Origin: Typha latifolia
Lineage: Eukaryota > Streptophyta > Magnoliopsida > Poales > Typhaceae
DNA length: 64,000 nt
Direction of reading: 5' to 3'
NCBI GenBank assembly: GCA_019914945.1
Contig: CM034108.1
Location: 2,056,001 to 2,120,000 of the forward strand
The position numbers and the translations under genes were made by a program. Numbering within the stretch: the first letter of the stretch is position 1; the number at the start of each line of letters is the position of its first letter. Below are positions 11,721-23,940 of this stretch, piece by piece. The notes beneath the pieces were generated by a model. It ran no database searches and was not told the DNA's origin. It was given only the letters and a program-made list of their open reading frames with translations.

Positions 11721-12093
11721 GTTGCACAATCTCAATCCTATGGTCGGCATGCCTAGCGGGAGGGAGGGTAGCCCAGTCGAGGCTTCAAACAATCTAGTAA
11801 AGTTGGTCAGCAACTGGACTAGATTAGCATGTTTACCTGAGCTTGGAGCGGGCTCAGGTATAGTCGGGGCTAGCTGTAGAAAATAGGAAAACTCTTAGTA
11901 CTCGGCACACCAATCAGCGGTTGCAGTGGGGGGTGCGGCTGAATTCAAACTCCATCTAATTTCACCACTTGTCCGCCCCTCTGAAAGGTGAGCCGCATGT
12001 GTTAGCAGTAAAAAATAACCGAATAAAAACTATGGAGCCATTGGGTGCCCAAGACCACGTCTGCTCAAGGGAGTGTTAAAGGCTACAAATCCA

Positions 12094-14126
12094 CTATGAA
12101 GTTATGGTGGCCCTGTAAGTAGACCCCGCAGCATACACTCCATTTGGAGCATCGTGCCATCCCTGACGGGCACCTAAACTGATGGTGGGTTCGACCTCCA
12201 ATCTAATCCTTCGCACTAGCCACATGTCCAAAAAATTATGCATACTCCCGATGAGTATGTATACACTGTGCTTCTTGACCACCCCGTCCACCCATAGGGT
12301 CTTCCGGGCGCTCGTCCCTAAGTAAACATGCATGGAGATCTCAGCGTAAATATCCTCCTCGAGATCCTCGCCCACGACCTCTACCATCCCCTCGACGACC
12401 ACGTCATTATCCATCACCTTCTTGCGGTGGCTCTTACGCAAAGGTGGTTGCAGTGAACCGCTCATCGCACTGGAAATACCTCTTAGCCCGATGCTCCATA
12501 TGTGTAGGCGTGAGAGTTCGGACTACGAGTCTTGCCCCTCTTCCAAGACCCGCAACTGATCTCGGTGTTGTCCTCATACCAAGAGCAGTTCTTGAAGCAG
12601 TTGTTGGGCCGTTGCCAACACCCGGTGCACATGGTGTAATCCTCCCGCCTCGACTAGCACATGAAGTTTGTAGAGCACTCCTCAAGGCGAGTGCTTCTGC
12701 TCCATCCGCGTGGTGCCCTCAAAGGCCTTGCTCAAGATCCAAGGTCATAAGGAAAGGACGTTGGTCTTGACCTCCTCGCGCAGCCCGGAGATGAATGTGC
12801 TAATCAATAGCTACTGTGGCTATAGGGGTCGGCACCGGCTACTCACGCATCCAAACTCCTCTTTGTACGTGCTACAGACGTTTGCTGAACCAATTTGGAG
12901 AGCGTAGTGTGGTAGTCCTTGAAGCCAGAAGTCCCAAATCGTCTCGATAACCTTTTGATGAACTCAGTTCACAGCTCAAACAATTGGTAGGCGCTCATTG
13001 ACTAGTACCAATGTAGGACTGTCGCCGCCAAATGGAAGCTTGCCAACAACACCTTGACGTCCTTTGCTATGCTCTGATACTCAAAAAATTGCTTAGCTTG
13101 AAAAATCTAATTTAACGGGTTACCTTCTTGAAACATTGGAAAGTCGAGCAGTGTAATGCGCTCACGGATACCGTTGTCATGGTTGGGTGGGTATAGGATC
13201 TACACTTTTGGGTCACGTCGCCTTCGATCATCTCTACTGTGATGCGGCTCAAAGTCCTCTTGATTCAACCAAGGGCCCGCCAATGTGACGTCTTCCTTTT
13301 CTTGATTCCATCCCTATTTGTAACCCAGTCCTTCTTCATCTGGTCCATACTTCGTTTGAGGGTGAGCCCTAGGATTCGGTGGAGATAGTAGGCCCCCCTT
13401 CGGCCTCTCGATGGCTGCCCAGGAAAAATAGGCCTGAGGTGATAGATTGGTGTGTGGTTGCTCGTAAGGGAGTCTATGGGTCAGCTCGATGTCTTCCTCG
13501 ACCGAGGAGGTCATGAAGGGAAACCTTGAGCCGAGGGGCTGTGGCAGTAGGGGTACACTGTAGCCAGCAGTTGCCTATGTTGGCGTTGGCTTTGGCGAGA
13601 AGCCCTTTGGGCTAAGCAACGATGGCTGCAGATTGTAGTTGCGGCAATTACAAACTATGGGTAGACGGCAGCGGTGGCTGCAGGCCCGGTGGCCTACTGG
13701 CTCCCCTACTGGATTCTCTTTTCACCTATCCATGGCCGGCTGAAGGGAATGGGCCTTTCGTGGTAGGTGGATGTGGGAGGAGGGTGTTGGTCGGTGAAGG
13801 AAGTACCTAAGCTGACACAGGTAGCTGTGGTGGTTTCGACAGCCGAGGCGACTCGTGCAGATGACTGCATAGCACCAAGGATCGCAGATCGGCTCTCAAG
13901 CCTCTAATCTCCTCTTGCGATCATTCTTGGAGGTCGAGTAGACGTTGAAGAAGGTTGCAAGGGGTTCCTGTTGCGATCCTCCCACCGGCAGCGTGCTCAA
14001 CGCACTCGAATAGGTTTCGGCCTCTATCGGGGTGGCGATGTTGGTGGTGGTCGCAGGTTCGCCGTTCGCCGTCATCTCGGCAGCAGCTCGTCGATTCGCC
14101 ATCACTCGCATGGTGGTCATGGCCAA
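12094..14126 (-). pseudogene. gypsy gag and protease relic
   Basis: Gag begins close to the primer-binding site (MAMTTMRVMANRRAAAEM, 14126 downward). A retrotransposon gag domain is visible at about 12900-13200 (AKQFFEYQSIAKDVKVLLAS). A degraded CCHC knuckle (FQCDERFT) lies at about 12450-12480. The protease active-site region near 12230-12260 reads ILIGSMHNFLD, where LIDSGSTHNF is usual, so the catalytic Asp is lost. Frames change several times. The DER(F/Y)T-type knuckle suggests the chromovirus branch. Confidence 0.75.
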
Positions 14127-14135
14127 GAGTCGACC

Positions 14136-14147
14136 GCTCTGATGCCA
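14136..14147 (-). other. Primer-binding site of the gypsy element
   Basis: On the minus strand TGGCATCAGAGC follows the LTR end (CA) after a single A. It differs by one base from the common Met-initiator tRNA complement TGGTATCAGAGC. It fixes the element's orientation. Confidence 0.85.
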
Positions 14148-14148
14148 T

Positions 14149-14634
14149 TGATGTGGTCGGTGATGGAAGGATGGGTCACTGAGCTGAGTTGGTGGTGAGG
14201 ATAGAGGATGGTGTTGAGGCTAAGAATAGACGAAGATGGTTGAGGTTGAGTAAGTGGTGGTGGGTGAAGGTGGAGTGAGATGATGTGAGGGAGAAGCGAG
14301 GGTTGAAGTGATCTGAGGGAGAAGAGAGTGGGAGTGAGGTGATGGGAGAGCTCAGCTGGTGGCCTCGGTATGGGTACCGTCAGTTGAGTGTAGGGGTTTT
14401 GGGAGAATGTGTGTGTGTGAGAGAGAGTAAAGAAATTAGGGTAGTTCTCTTTGATTCCTTGAGGTGCTTACCACACCTCATTTATAATAACTACTCATTT
14501 TAGGCTACTTGTTCTCCAAACAATCCTACACTGGACTCAACTTGAGTAGACCAATTATGATTAGACTAACCATCTCTGGCTAGTTCACAACAACCCTGGC
14601 TCAACTAGACCAACCAGCTTGGCGCTGGTTCACA
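14149..14634 (-). repeat. Right LTR (5' LTR in element orientation)
   Basis: Counterpart of 8130-8621; begins TGATGTGG and ends GGTTCACA on the plus strand. The primer-binding site sits just inside its left end. Confidence 0.85.
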
Positions 14635-14635
14635 A

Positions 14636-15467
14636 CACACACTTGGGGTTTCTTCAAACAAGTGCAATGGTTACTTTTGAGTTTGAAGTTTGAACCCCTT
14701 TTCTTTTTCTTTAAAAAGAAATAAAGAATTGTCAGCATGCTCTCATATCTATACATATCCCTGTTATCTTTTTCAATTCTCTTGCTTTGAACAACAAAGT
14801 TCTATTTAATCCACTATACATCTCCAGGAAGAACAAGTACAAAATGTGATCCTTGATCTCCTTGCCTTAAACTGTTTCTATATCTAAGTATTTCAATGAT
14901 TCTAGACCCTCCTTTATTTTTGTTGTTGTCTTTCTGAAATAATCGCCATCGTAATCCACTAAATGCACCTTTTCCTAAACTCTCTTCATCTGTATATTTC
15001 CTTCTGGTCTTTTCATAAAGTTCTTCCAAATTCCAATTTTAATATTCTCTTTCTTTTTTTTAATAATATGCCATGTGCAGAAAACATGCTTTCCAAAATA
15101 AATATGCCCTTTTGAAAATGCTCCGTGATCTGTCTATCAACTTTATCTGTGACCTTTCCTAAGCTGTTTGTGAACTTATATAACTCCTGCTAAGCAGAAT
15201 TATGGGTCTAAATGCTTCCACTCTTTCAGCTTTTGAAACATCTTTATATTATCCTTTTCTCACTATCTACAGAATTTTATAATTTATGGAGGACTCCATG
15301 ATGAAATATATCTAGTACAGGAGCCTTATCTTGCCTGCATCCATTTAATAAACTATTCTCTGACTTCCTCTTCCTCATTGGTCTGTTAACTCTTCCTTTT
15401 CCCAGCCATTTAGTTTTCCATCTTTTTCCCCTAAATTATTCTTAACACCTACTTTCCTGTATGACAT
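14636..15467 (+). repeat. 2.7-kb repeat unit, copy 2, right part
   Basis: Resumes the repeat at 'aacaagtgcaatggttact' (compare 5383) and follows copy 1 to 'ctttcctgtatgacat' (compare about 6150). The last 200 bases of the unit are missing. A short unmatched stretch (15468-15586) precedes copy 3. Confidence 0.7.
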
Positions 15468-15586
15468 GTAGAAAAAGTAGAAATCAGAATTTGTACAGTT
15501 GAATGAGTTTCTTGGGAGTGTTTCAGCTCTAACAAAAATTGGAGAACAATGAATGAAAAAATAAATCAGATTCATCATATCTGGTT

Positions 15587-17910
15587 TGAAAATAATAAGG
15601 GCTTCTGCAATTGAGGTGTGATCACTGGTGGATTATGGATGTGGCAAATAAGGAGATTGAGATATTGGTTAGCATGTGGCGGCAAAATGCAGCAAATGAA
15701 AGGTTGCATATGAAAAGGACAAAGGGAGGATAACATCGATTCTGTGTGTTATTACTACTCTAGCTAGCACATTCGATAACTTCTTCCTTAACCTTCATCC
15801 AGATTTCTTCTTGATATAAATTTCCAAATATTGATATTCCTATTGCCACTTTAAAATCTTCGTCATTAACACAAGTTAATTTGGGGTCATTAATGTCAGA
15901 TTGCAATGTCCCTACTAAATATCTTTCAGAAAAGTAGCTTTACCATCTACAATTTCTTTTGTAATCCCTATAGCAAAAACCTTTCCAGATTTTTATATTC
16001 ATGGACATAGCATGATATCATCTTTGAACATTCCAAGTCAAAAGCCAGAAAAATCAGCTTTCAGTGTCCTATAATGTAGCGGCCCAAATCTAGAAAAGCA
16101 GATCTGAATTTAAAGAAGTTGCAAATGCTTCTATGTGTGGAAATTATCTCGTTTGAGATCAAGAGAGGGTAGCCACGACCTAGTGGAGGAGTGGTGGAGG
16201 ACGACTACAATGGAGGTGTAAAGGAAAATTTCAGAGGTGTTGGAGAAGGCTATTTAGATTAGGGCTACTCTTAGAGCTAAAACTAATTGATTCATTTCAT
16301 AATAAGCAAAGAGCTGCACACCACAATTTATAGGTGGCTAACTCCGAATTGAGTTGGTTACCTCTCATTTGGACTGACTAATACTAATAAGCAAACTTGG
16401 ACTAACTAGGTCTAATAAGCAAATGCAACAGATCACAAAGTCTTAATTGAACAACTTAAAGAAAATAAACAAATTTAAGATAGATAATGTGTAAGTCTAA
16501 TAATAGATCTAGTGATTTTGCTTGGCTAGACTAGATCAGCTAGGCTTAGGTCATAACATGTAATACTTTGGGATCACAATATTTGCCCAGTCTTTAGTCT
16601 TGTCTCTCGGCCACCAGTTTTCTTAAATCTAAAATTTCTATTTCCAAATTATTTTCTCTTACCTACCAATCCCTCCTTCTCAAGTGCATAGCCTGTCCAG
16701 TTTTTTCCACAATTCACATCCACTAAGTAGGAACCTTCCTTTGAACTAATCAATCTTTTTCCTTGCTCATGTAGGTAGCAGAAGAATGACAAGTAGTATG
16801 GAAATATTGTACTCATTGTTGGATCAATAAAAGTCATTCTTCTCCTAGGTTCCTAACAACAGTAATGTACTGCTCTGTTCTGCTAACATTTTTTCTCTAT
16901 CCTCTTAGTCACAGGATATCGATCCATTTCTCTTACCTCTAAAAAGCTGGATATAAGTGTTTTGTAGGAAAGTTTTCTATAACAGTTGAAAATTTCAGCA
17001 TATGACTTTTCATTTTTAATTTAATCATCACCTGGACACACCAAATGACTGTTGTTTGTAGAATTATAATAATTGAGATTCATTAAACAAGTGCAATAGT
17101 TAATTCCGAGTTTGAACTAAGGTTTGCTGAAGAAAGTTGATAGAGTATTGTCAGCATGTTGTAGATTTATTGGTCCCATTTTTTCATATCTAGACATATT
17201 CCTGTTATTTATTTCTAAACTCTTGCTTTGGGCAAAGTTTTATTAATCCATCTACTATGAGGACAAACAGAAAATATGATCATGATTATCCAAACTTTCC
17301 TCTGTATAATCCCATCTGGTATTATCATAAACCTCTTCCTCTTCTTTTTGCAATAAATAATATATCATGTGCAGAAACCACACCTTTGATTCGTCCATTT
17401 TAAGAACTCTGTGATCTGTTTATCAATTTTATCTATTACCTTTCATAAGCTGTTTGTGAACTCAGTTAACTGCCATTGAGTAGAATGATGGGTTTAAATG
17501 CTCTGTTCTTTCATCTTCTGGAATTTTTTCATTGTATCTCTTTTCTCACTATCTACATAATTTCTCATACTGAGTGCATGATGAATTTCTAGAACAGGAG
17601 TTTTATCTGCTCCATCTAATTAACTACTTCTCTAACTTCCACTTTCTCAAATGGCCCTTTTACTGTTACCTTTTTCCAACAATTTAAATTTCTATCTTCT
17701 TCCCATAAATTATTTTTTCCTTTTCCATACGTATAATCTACAATTATATTGAAAACCCGTTCTTCAACTTTTGCATCATTTTCGTCTTTCACCCTTCACA
17801 AAATAATATTTGATTTCTCCTCACAAATCAAGTTCAATATCTTCCTCTTTAGTCATAGCATTCTAGATCTTTGTCTCTGTTTTTTGCTTCTTTATCCCTT
17901 GCTACCTTAG
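15587..17910 (+). repeat. 2.7-kb repeat unit, copy 3
   Basis: Begins at the position equivalent to about 4451 of copy 1, so it lacks the first 770 bases. It runs to the equivalent of about 6340 ('ttgaaaacccgttcttcaac' at 17750, compare 6187). It contains an inserted solo LTR at 16075-16558. This is the most divergent copy. Confidence 0.7.
16075..16558. mobile_element. Probable solo LTR
   Basis: A 484-bp block starting TGTAGCGGCCC and ending CATAACA is absent from copies 1 and 2 at the same place in the 2.7-kb unit. It has TG...CA ends. The flanking five bases TATAA (16070-16074) and TGTAA (16559-16563) match at four of five, as expected for an aged target duplication. There is no internal coding region. 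Its layout ('caccacaatttataggtggc' in the second half) resembles the LTR of the neighbouring gypsy element, without close identity. Confidence 0.65.
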
Positions 17911-20680
17911 CATCTCTTTTCTCTCGTCATATTCTCATCTCTTAGTTTATTTTGTTGACCCTTTAATTATACAGTATCTTATTTTTCATATTTTCTTAAG
18001 CAATCTGAATTTTTGTTCTCTAGATCTCCCTTCTCCCATTAAACACATTGGCTAAGCTCAGTATCATGATCATGTTAACTAAGTTTGAGGTCAAGCTATG
18101 CCATTTAGATCGTGTTTTGATCTTTTTACTCTTTGATCAGGACAAAATGAATAACACAAGTGGTATATGTCGAAGGTTGAGCTCCACGCAACTACACTAA
18201 CTTAAGATAAGACACGTAAACATCATGCCAAGGTCAAGTACTTCTTAGCCTCCTTAGGTGTCATCGAGTTGCCAAATATAGCATTTTATTTAGTATAAAT
18301 GTAAATATATCTTTTTATATTTGTTTTGAGCAAAGTGGATAAAGAATTTGATCATTCAATTTCCACACATTTCAAGTTTTCCCATCTACCGGCTTTTGCT
18401 TATTTAGATTTCTTCTTCTTGAACGTAACTCTCGCTAACGCCCAACTCCGCCAAGCGTTTGCATGAAAAATGGGCTACCTCTAGAGTTATTCCAATTCCT
18501 TGCATATCATATTTGCAGAAACCTAATGGCCTTGCCGATTTCTTGGATATTGTCAGCCTCTGGGTAACTTTTACTATCGTATTGTTTTTAGGAATAATTA
18601 CACTCAGATCACTTAAATATTGTCTATTTTTCACATGCAACCGAATTTGTGTTATTTTTTACACATGAACTTCCTAAATTATGAAAAACCTCTCACTCCC
18701 CCCTCGAACAGTGTTAATAAAAAAAAAAAAGGAAATGACTATTTTATCCTTAATATTTTTTCTAGTTTCTTTCTTCTAAAATAAGAGTAAAAGTGGTTCT
18801 AAAATTGATCTGAGTGATATTTATGTTATTTTCTATGGGAAAATCTAACATAAATAACGGAAGAGATATTTCAGAGGTTTTTTTTAATAATTAAGGGGAT
18901 TAAATTCTCATGAAAAATAAATTAGGAGTTGATGTGAAAATAGGCAATAGTTAAGAGGTTGAGGTGTAATTATTCTTTATTTTTATTACTTCAGTTCAAC
19001 TAACTATATTTCTAGATTTATCTGTGGCTATTTTAGATTCACTTTTGTATCTGTGTGTTCTTTTAACGTCTAATAAGAGTTTGACAATACCTTGTGAAGT
19101 TATTGCGGTTAACTGATCGGTGACTCATGATTCATCTGCAATTGGATTGTTTGGTGTATCGAACATACATGAATCAGTTAGTTCAAAAATTAATTGATTC
19201 ATGCAATTAGCTTCATGTGTTTTTTTATTATTATTTATGAACTGAGATATTAGATATGGATGGGAGAAAAGATCAATCCTCTCTAAATATAGAAATTCTT
19301 AGATCCCACTAAGTTTTAGCCAACATACTAAACTATCTAGTTTAGACTTTAAAATATATGCATTATCGAGCATTTGCTCCAAACTAAAACATCACTAAAA
19401 TATTGCTCTAAGTCACTACATCGGTGAGCCATTAGTTGAGCTGAACTATTAAGCTAAATCACTAAACAATTTTTTTATAATAATTATTTGATGTTAGGGT
19501 TGACCTTTATAAAAATTAATTATCTATTAACTTAGTTATATTAAGTATCTATTAACTTTTATAAAAATTAATTTCATGTGTTTTTAAGATACAATAGTGT
19601 TAAATAAAAAGACTAATATAAATAAAAATCTTATATCTTCCTTCTTTTCTTTCCATGTAATCTTAACATTCACTTCGTATCAAGAAGTTATATATGAGTC
19701 CGTCCATCTTTGCTTTTAGAAACGATGTTTTATACGATCCATAAACTAAAAACTAGTTTTATCCATACAAGACCCCAAATTGGTACTCGAAAAGGATGCC
19801 ATGAGATTAGTCATAAACTGATTTTGATATCCCGCTGTATTTACAGACAGCTTCTCAAACCATCTTTTATTGTTCCTTTTGACAATAGTTTTGACATTCG
19901 CTGATATTAGTTTCGATTTTTTTTCCTAATCCAGAAAACATGGTCAAAGTACAACCTGGCCTAGTAACATATTTCCAACGAAGGACTGCAATTTGGCACT
20001 CGAAAAGGATGTCATGAGTAATGTACTATGTAGATGCAGCCTCTCACAACAGTCCTATTATATTGTTCCTTTTGACAACGGTTTTATCGTTCGTGGAAAC
20101 TAATTTCGTTTTTCTTTTCTAATCCAAAAAACAAAAAATAAAATTTACTTGGTCAAAGTACAGCCTACCCTAGTAACACAATTTCCTATGGAATCCACCA
20201 AAATACTTGAATAAAGAAGGGTCTTCTTAATTATTTCCCTTGTGAAATAAAAAAAAATAGAACAAGTATTATTATTCTGGTAAATTAATTAAATTTTTAT
20301 TCTGATAAAATAATTTATCATTCTTTTTCATCTTATTCCATACAATTTTTAAAAAATTACTTGATTATATATCATTTCAGCTACAGTTGAAATTTATTCT
20401 CTCTCCTCTCTTTCTCTCTTCTTTTTTTGAAAAATAGTTATGTCACCTAGATATTTATATTGTTAAACACTGCGGTGCATTATCAGGCACTACATAGGCA
20501 CTATATTGTCACATATTGCAACTATTTGTTATGCATTATCACGCATTATATTATCATGCATGACAGCGTATTGCCACTCACTATGTTGTCAATGTATTGT
20601 CACCCATAGCCACGCACTGTTATATATTAGTAAGTTCACATTTGTTCTTAATGCAAATATATTAAGCATTTTAAGCTCGT
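17911..20680. other. AT-rich intergenic DNA with a local duplication
   Basis: No gene is supported. A 213-bp-period duplication is visible: 'actcgaaaaggatgccatga' at about 19783 and its variant at about 19996, with shared 'ttgttccttttgacaa' and 'ggtcaaagtacaacct' words. Bases 20490-20630 contain a degenerate repeat of 'attatcacgcatta'-like words. Confidence 0.55.
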
Positions 20681-20686
20681 ATTACT

Positions 20687-21314
20687 GTTTTGAAAAGCGG
20701 AAAAGGGGCCCGCCATGGCCGGGCGGTTCACCGGGCGCCTCGCCATGTTGAAAGGCGTCGGCAAAAGGCGGCCAAGCGCCTTGGCGGGCTCCCTAGGCGC
20801 TAAATAGTGCTAGGTGGGCCGCCTGGCCCGACTCGGCGGGCTAGCGCTTCGGCCCGCCAAGTCGAAATGCGGTTATTAGTGAGCAGGTCGGGTTTTATAG
20901 CGGACCGGATTTAATAAAACTAACCAATTTAGAGGACTTAATTGCTAATTGCTTTATGAATTACTGAATTAAGATTATAGAGAAGAAATTTTTTTTCACT
21001 GTCATGCATTATTAATTGGGGGAATTACTAATTGCTTGCTATTTAAGTATATAATTTCTAATTAGAGGATTTTGAAATGTGATTCATGTGAATAAACTAG
21101 AGTTAGTAAATAGATATCTCAGTTATTCAGTTATCATTAATAAGCAATTAGCTAATGTGATTATGTTATTTAGTGTTTTGATTTAGTGCACTATTAAAAT
21201 TTCTATATATACTATACTTATTTATTTAATTATATTAAAAATGCTAGATCGCCTTGTCGCCCGCCTTCCAGGCAGTGGGGTGACCGTCGGCCACCCGCGG
21301 GCGCTTTTTAAAAT
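20687..21314. mobile_element. Putative non-autonomous DNA transposon with GC-rich arms
   Basis: The ends are imperfect inverted repeats: GTTTTGAAAAGCGG on the left and the complement ATTTTAAAAAGCGCC on the right. Just inside, both arms are extremely GC-rich (20700-20880 and 21250-21305; words such as GGCGCC and GCCCGCC), while the middle is AT-rich. This sharp GC-AT-GC profile with inverted ends fits a small transposon. I could not define a target duplication, so the superfamily is open. Confidence 0.5.
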
Positions 21315-23339
21315 ATTGGCTAGTATTTATAACACAGAAAGATACTATTTACTAGTACTTTTAAACTCTTATTTATAACAAAGAAAGATACTATTTACTA
21401 ATACTATTTTAATATATATATTTAAGGGTATTTTCGACATTTAATTTAAAACATCACTAATTTCTAATAAATTTTTTTATTCTTTAATACTTTAATATTA
21501 ACTTTATGTCGCATCAAATATAATTATTTATTTTTTATATTAATATTAAACTAAATATTAGCTAGCATTCGTTTTTTTATTCTGGTATTAAAAATTAGAA
21601 TAGTTATGTCTATTGTATTATTTCACGAGTGAAGACAGCTTGTTACTAGAGGATCACTTAGCCACAACATTAGTAGAATTGTGAAATTAGTAATAGTTGG
21701 TGCTTGGGGGCGGATCTGATGCCCATCTCGACATCCCAACACGTCACATGGGACCTTGGTCCCCCTCCTAAACTTGGAATCTAGGCACATGCACCCTGCA
21801 AAGGGACCCACCTTCCACCGTCCGTTTAATTTATGCGTCCCTAAATTTAAAGCTGGCATTCTTTAGCCTCCTAAGCAATTTTTCAGTGAACCATTCTAGA
21901 AGGGTTGGATATTGAGCCAGGATGCTCCACCCCAACAGTTTTGATACGTGTACCCCCCAATTTGTATACAATGTGGCCTCTTAGGCATATCGTGTAATTA
22001 TTAATGATTATGTTTTCCTATGTATGAAGAGGTGAGAAAAAGAAACATAAATATAATCTCGTTTTCCAGCCATTGCACCAGAGCTCAGTGACTGCAATAA
22101 GGTAGGTATAAGGTTGTCCGTTTGTGGCTCATTTCCTCAATTCATAATTCATATGGATGCACTAATATTCTAATAAGCAGTCTATTCTTAAATGAGAAGA
22201 CAAGTAAATCAGTAATAAAGCAAAGAGAAATGCTGCCCTAATTATTTTGAGAATAGGTTTTTGTTGTATAAGAATTGGGTTGAATTAGGAGTGACAAAAG
22301 TTGATCCGACTTATAATTTAATACGGTAACTTAGCTTTTAAACATGTTTGAATTCAGTCTAATTGAGTTCAGATCATAGTATCAACCCATCTAATTTGAT
22401 TATTCCACGGTTTGTCTTCATGTTTATTATCTCAACTCCGATTAACTTGTTATAGCTTGACTTACTAATCTGTTTATGATTCGTCAATCTATTTATAACA
22501 CACTAATTCATTTATGACCTGATTAATCTATTTATGATCGGATTAACTTATTTATAATATGAAATTTTTTATTTATTTATAACCTATATAAACTCGTTAT
22601 AACTTAAATAATTTATAAAAAATTAAATATTTTTTGTGCCTGAACTGATAACTTATTTATAACTCATATAATCTGTTTAATAAATAAATTATATTCGTGC
22701 TTCCATTATTATGACCCGATCTGAATTTGACATAGCTAACTCGATACAATTGCCACCTCTCCAGGTTTGAATTTTCTCTTCCATCTCTAATTAATTAATC
22801 ATTGCGAGAGTGGGGACATTGCGGGTTTCTCACTTTCCTTGTCTTTGTTGTTTTCCCTCTTGTTCCCAAAACCATCGCGATCTTATCGTTAAGCGGCTCG
22901 TCTCAGTCGTCGGTGACTCGACCAGACCGTACCCAATTCTTTGGTCAGCAGTCCAAGCGTGTGGACAGTCCAGCGAAGCCCTGTACTTTTCCTGGGCCCT
23001 ACCTGTCTATCCCAATCATGCGCTGCTTCGCTGAACCGGCGGGACACGTGTAGCTCTCTGCCGGGTCCGGACGCTCCATCCAACCTTATCGCTGTGCAGC
23101 GGGCCCTGCGGCCACGAAAGCTCACAAAAGAAGAGCCTCTACCAATAATTTTACTTTCTTTTTGGAGGTTTTCTGCATATCTACGCCTACACTAATCCCC
23201 CTTTGTGGATGGATATTTGCAAAATTATTGCGACTCACCTATTTTCCTTTCTCTACTATATTTTGTAAAACACCTCCTTTTTTTTTTGCATATTGACGAC
23301 TAAGATGACCTCCATGTGGTTTTGTCACGGTGTGAACAG
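21315..23339. other. Intergenic DNA and distal upstream region of the Aux/IAA gene
   Basis: Bases 22282-22762 look like an old element of the 'GGGGTGGCAAA' type: AGGAGTGACAAAAGTTGAT on the left and a complementary AGAGGTGGCAATTGTAT end on the right. A GC-rich stretch at 22800-23130 includes a CACGTG G-box near 23044. No open frame here looks like a gene. Confidence 0.45.
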
Positions 23340-23345
23340 GAGACA
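23340..23345 (-). promoter_or_regulatory. Auxin response element candidate
   Basis: GAGACA on the plus strand (TGTCTC on the minus strand) lies about 600 bases before the Aux/IAA start codon. TGTCTC is the classic ARF-binding site, and Aux/IAA genes are usually auxin-induced. A single hexamer can occur by chance. Confidence 0.35.
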
Positions 23346-23940
23346 AAAAAATGGGTAGTTTAGTTTAAAATTTCCTCCTCCTTAGACACTTTTTTAAATT
23401 CAAAACACCTTCTTTAATATAAATTTATATTTTCTTAACAAAATTTATCTGTTAAGAGTTCTATTTGCAAGACGGGGAAGGACGGAGTTGGTTTTGCAAT
23501 AAGGTTCACGTATAGGTAATTATTTGCTAAAATATAAAACACAATAATAGTGAGCAGTCATTAAAGTAGGAGGCATTTATACAAACAAAAAAAAAAAACT
23601 CTTTTAATTTTTTAGTAAAAGCAAGATTAAATTATCAGAAACTGAGCTGTATTTATTTTCTATATTTGATGCACGTTAACGAAGTACCGGTGCATGCATG
23701 AACTCAATTTTAATATATTTAAAAAAAATAGAAATTTTTTATATACAAATAGCCTCGGAAAGTAGAGGGCCATTCTGCAAATATGTTAGACCGAGGAGGT
23801 TTTCTGTAATAAGGCCGGTCATTTACAAAAGTACCCACTTTTTCCTCTTCCTGGCACTCTATTTGGCCACTCACAAGCTTAGAAGGCAACCAGAAGAGAG
23901 GAAGGAAAATTTAAAGCTTCGGTTTTAGTTCGTCATAGAA

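Larger units (their letters stand above)
8130..14635 (-). mobile_element. Ty3/gypsy LTR retrotransposon, chromovirus-like, degenerate
   Basis: Two similar LTRs (8130-8621 and 14149-14634) bound a gag-pol relic read on the minus strand, in the order gag, zinc knuckle, protease, RT, RNase H, integrase. The primer-binding site TGGCATCAGAGC lies one base inside the right LTR and resembles the usual initiator-Met tRNA complement. Flanking CACAC at 8125-8129 and at 14636-14640 is a candidate target-site duplication. The element sits inside copy 2 of the 2.7-kb repeat. Many stops, frameshifts and altered catalytic residues show it cannot move by itself. A 610-bp DNA element has inserted into its integrase end. 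Confidence 0.9.

Noticed and set aside
11054..12770. Several plus-strand open frames inside the gypsy element
   Set aside because: They lie opposite the gag-pol relic, which is recognisable on the minus strand.
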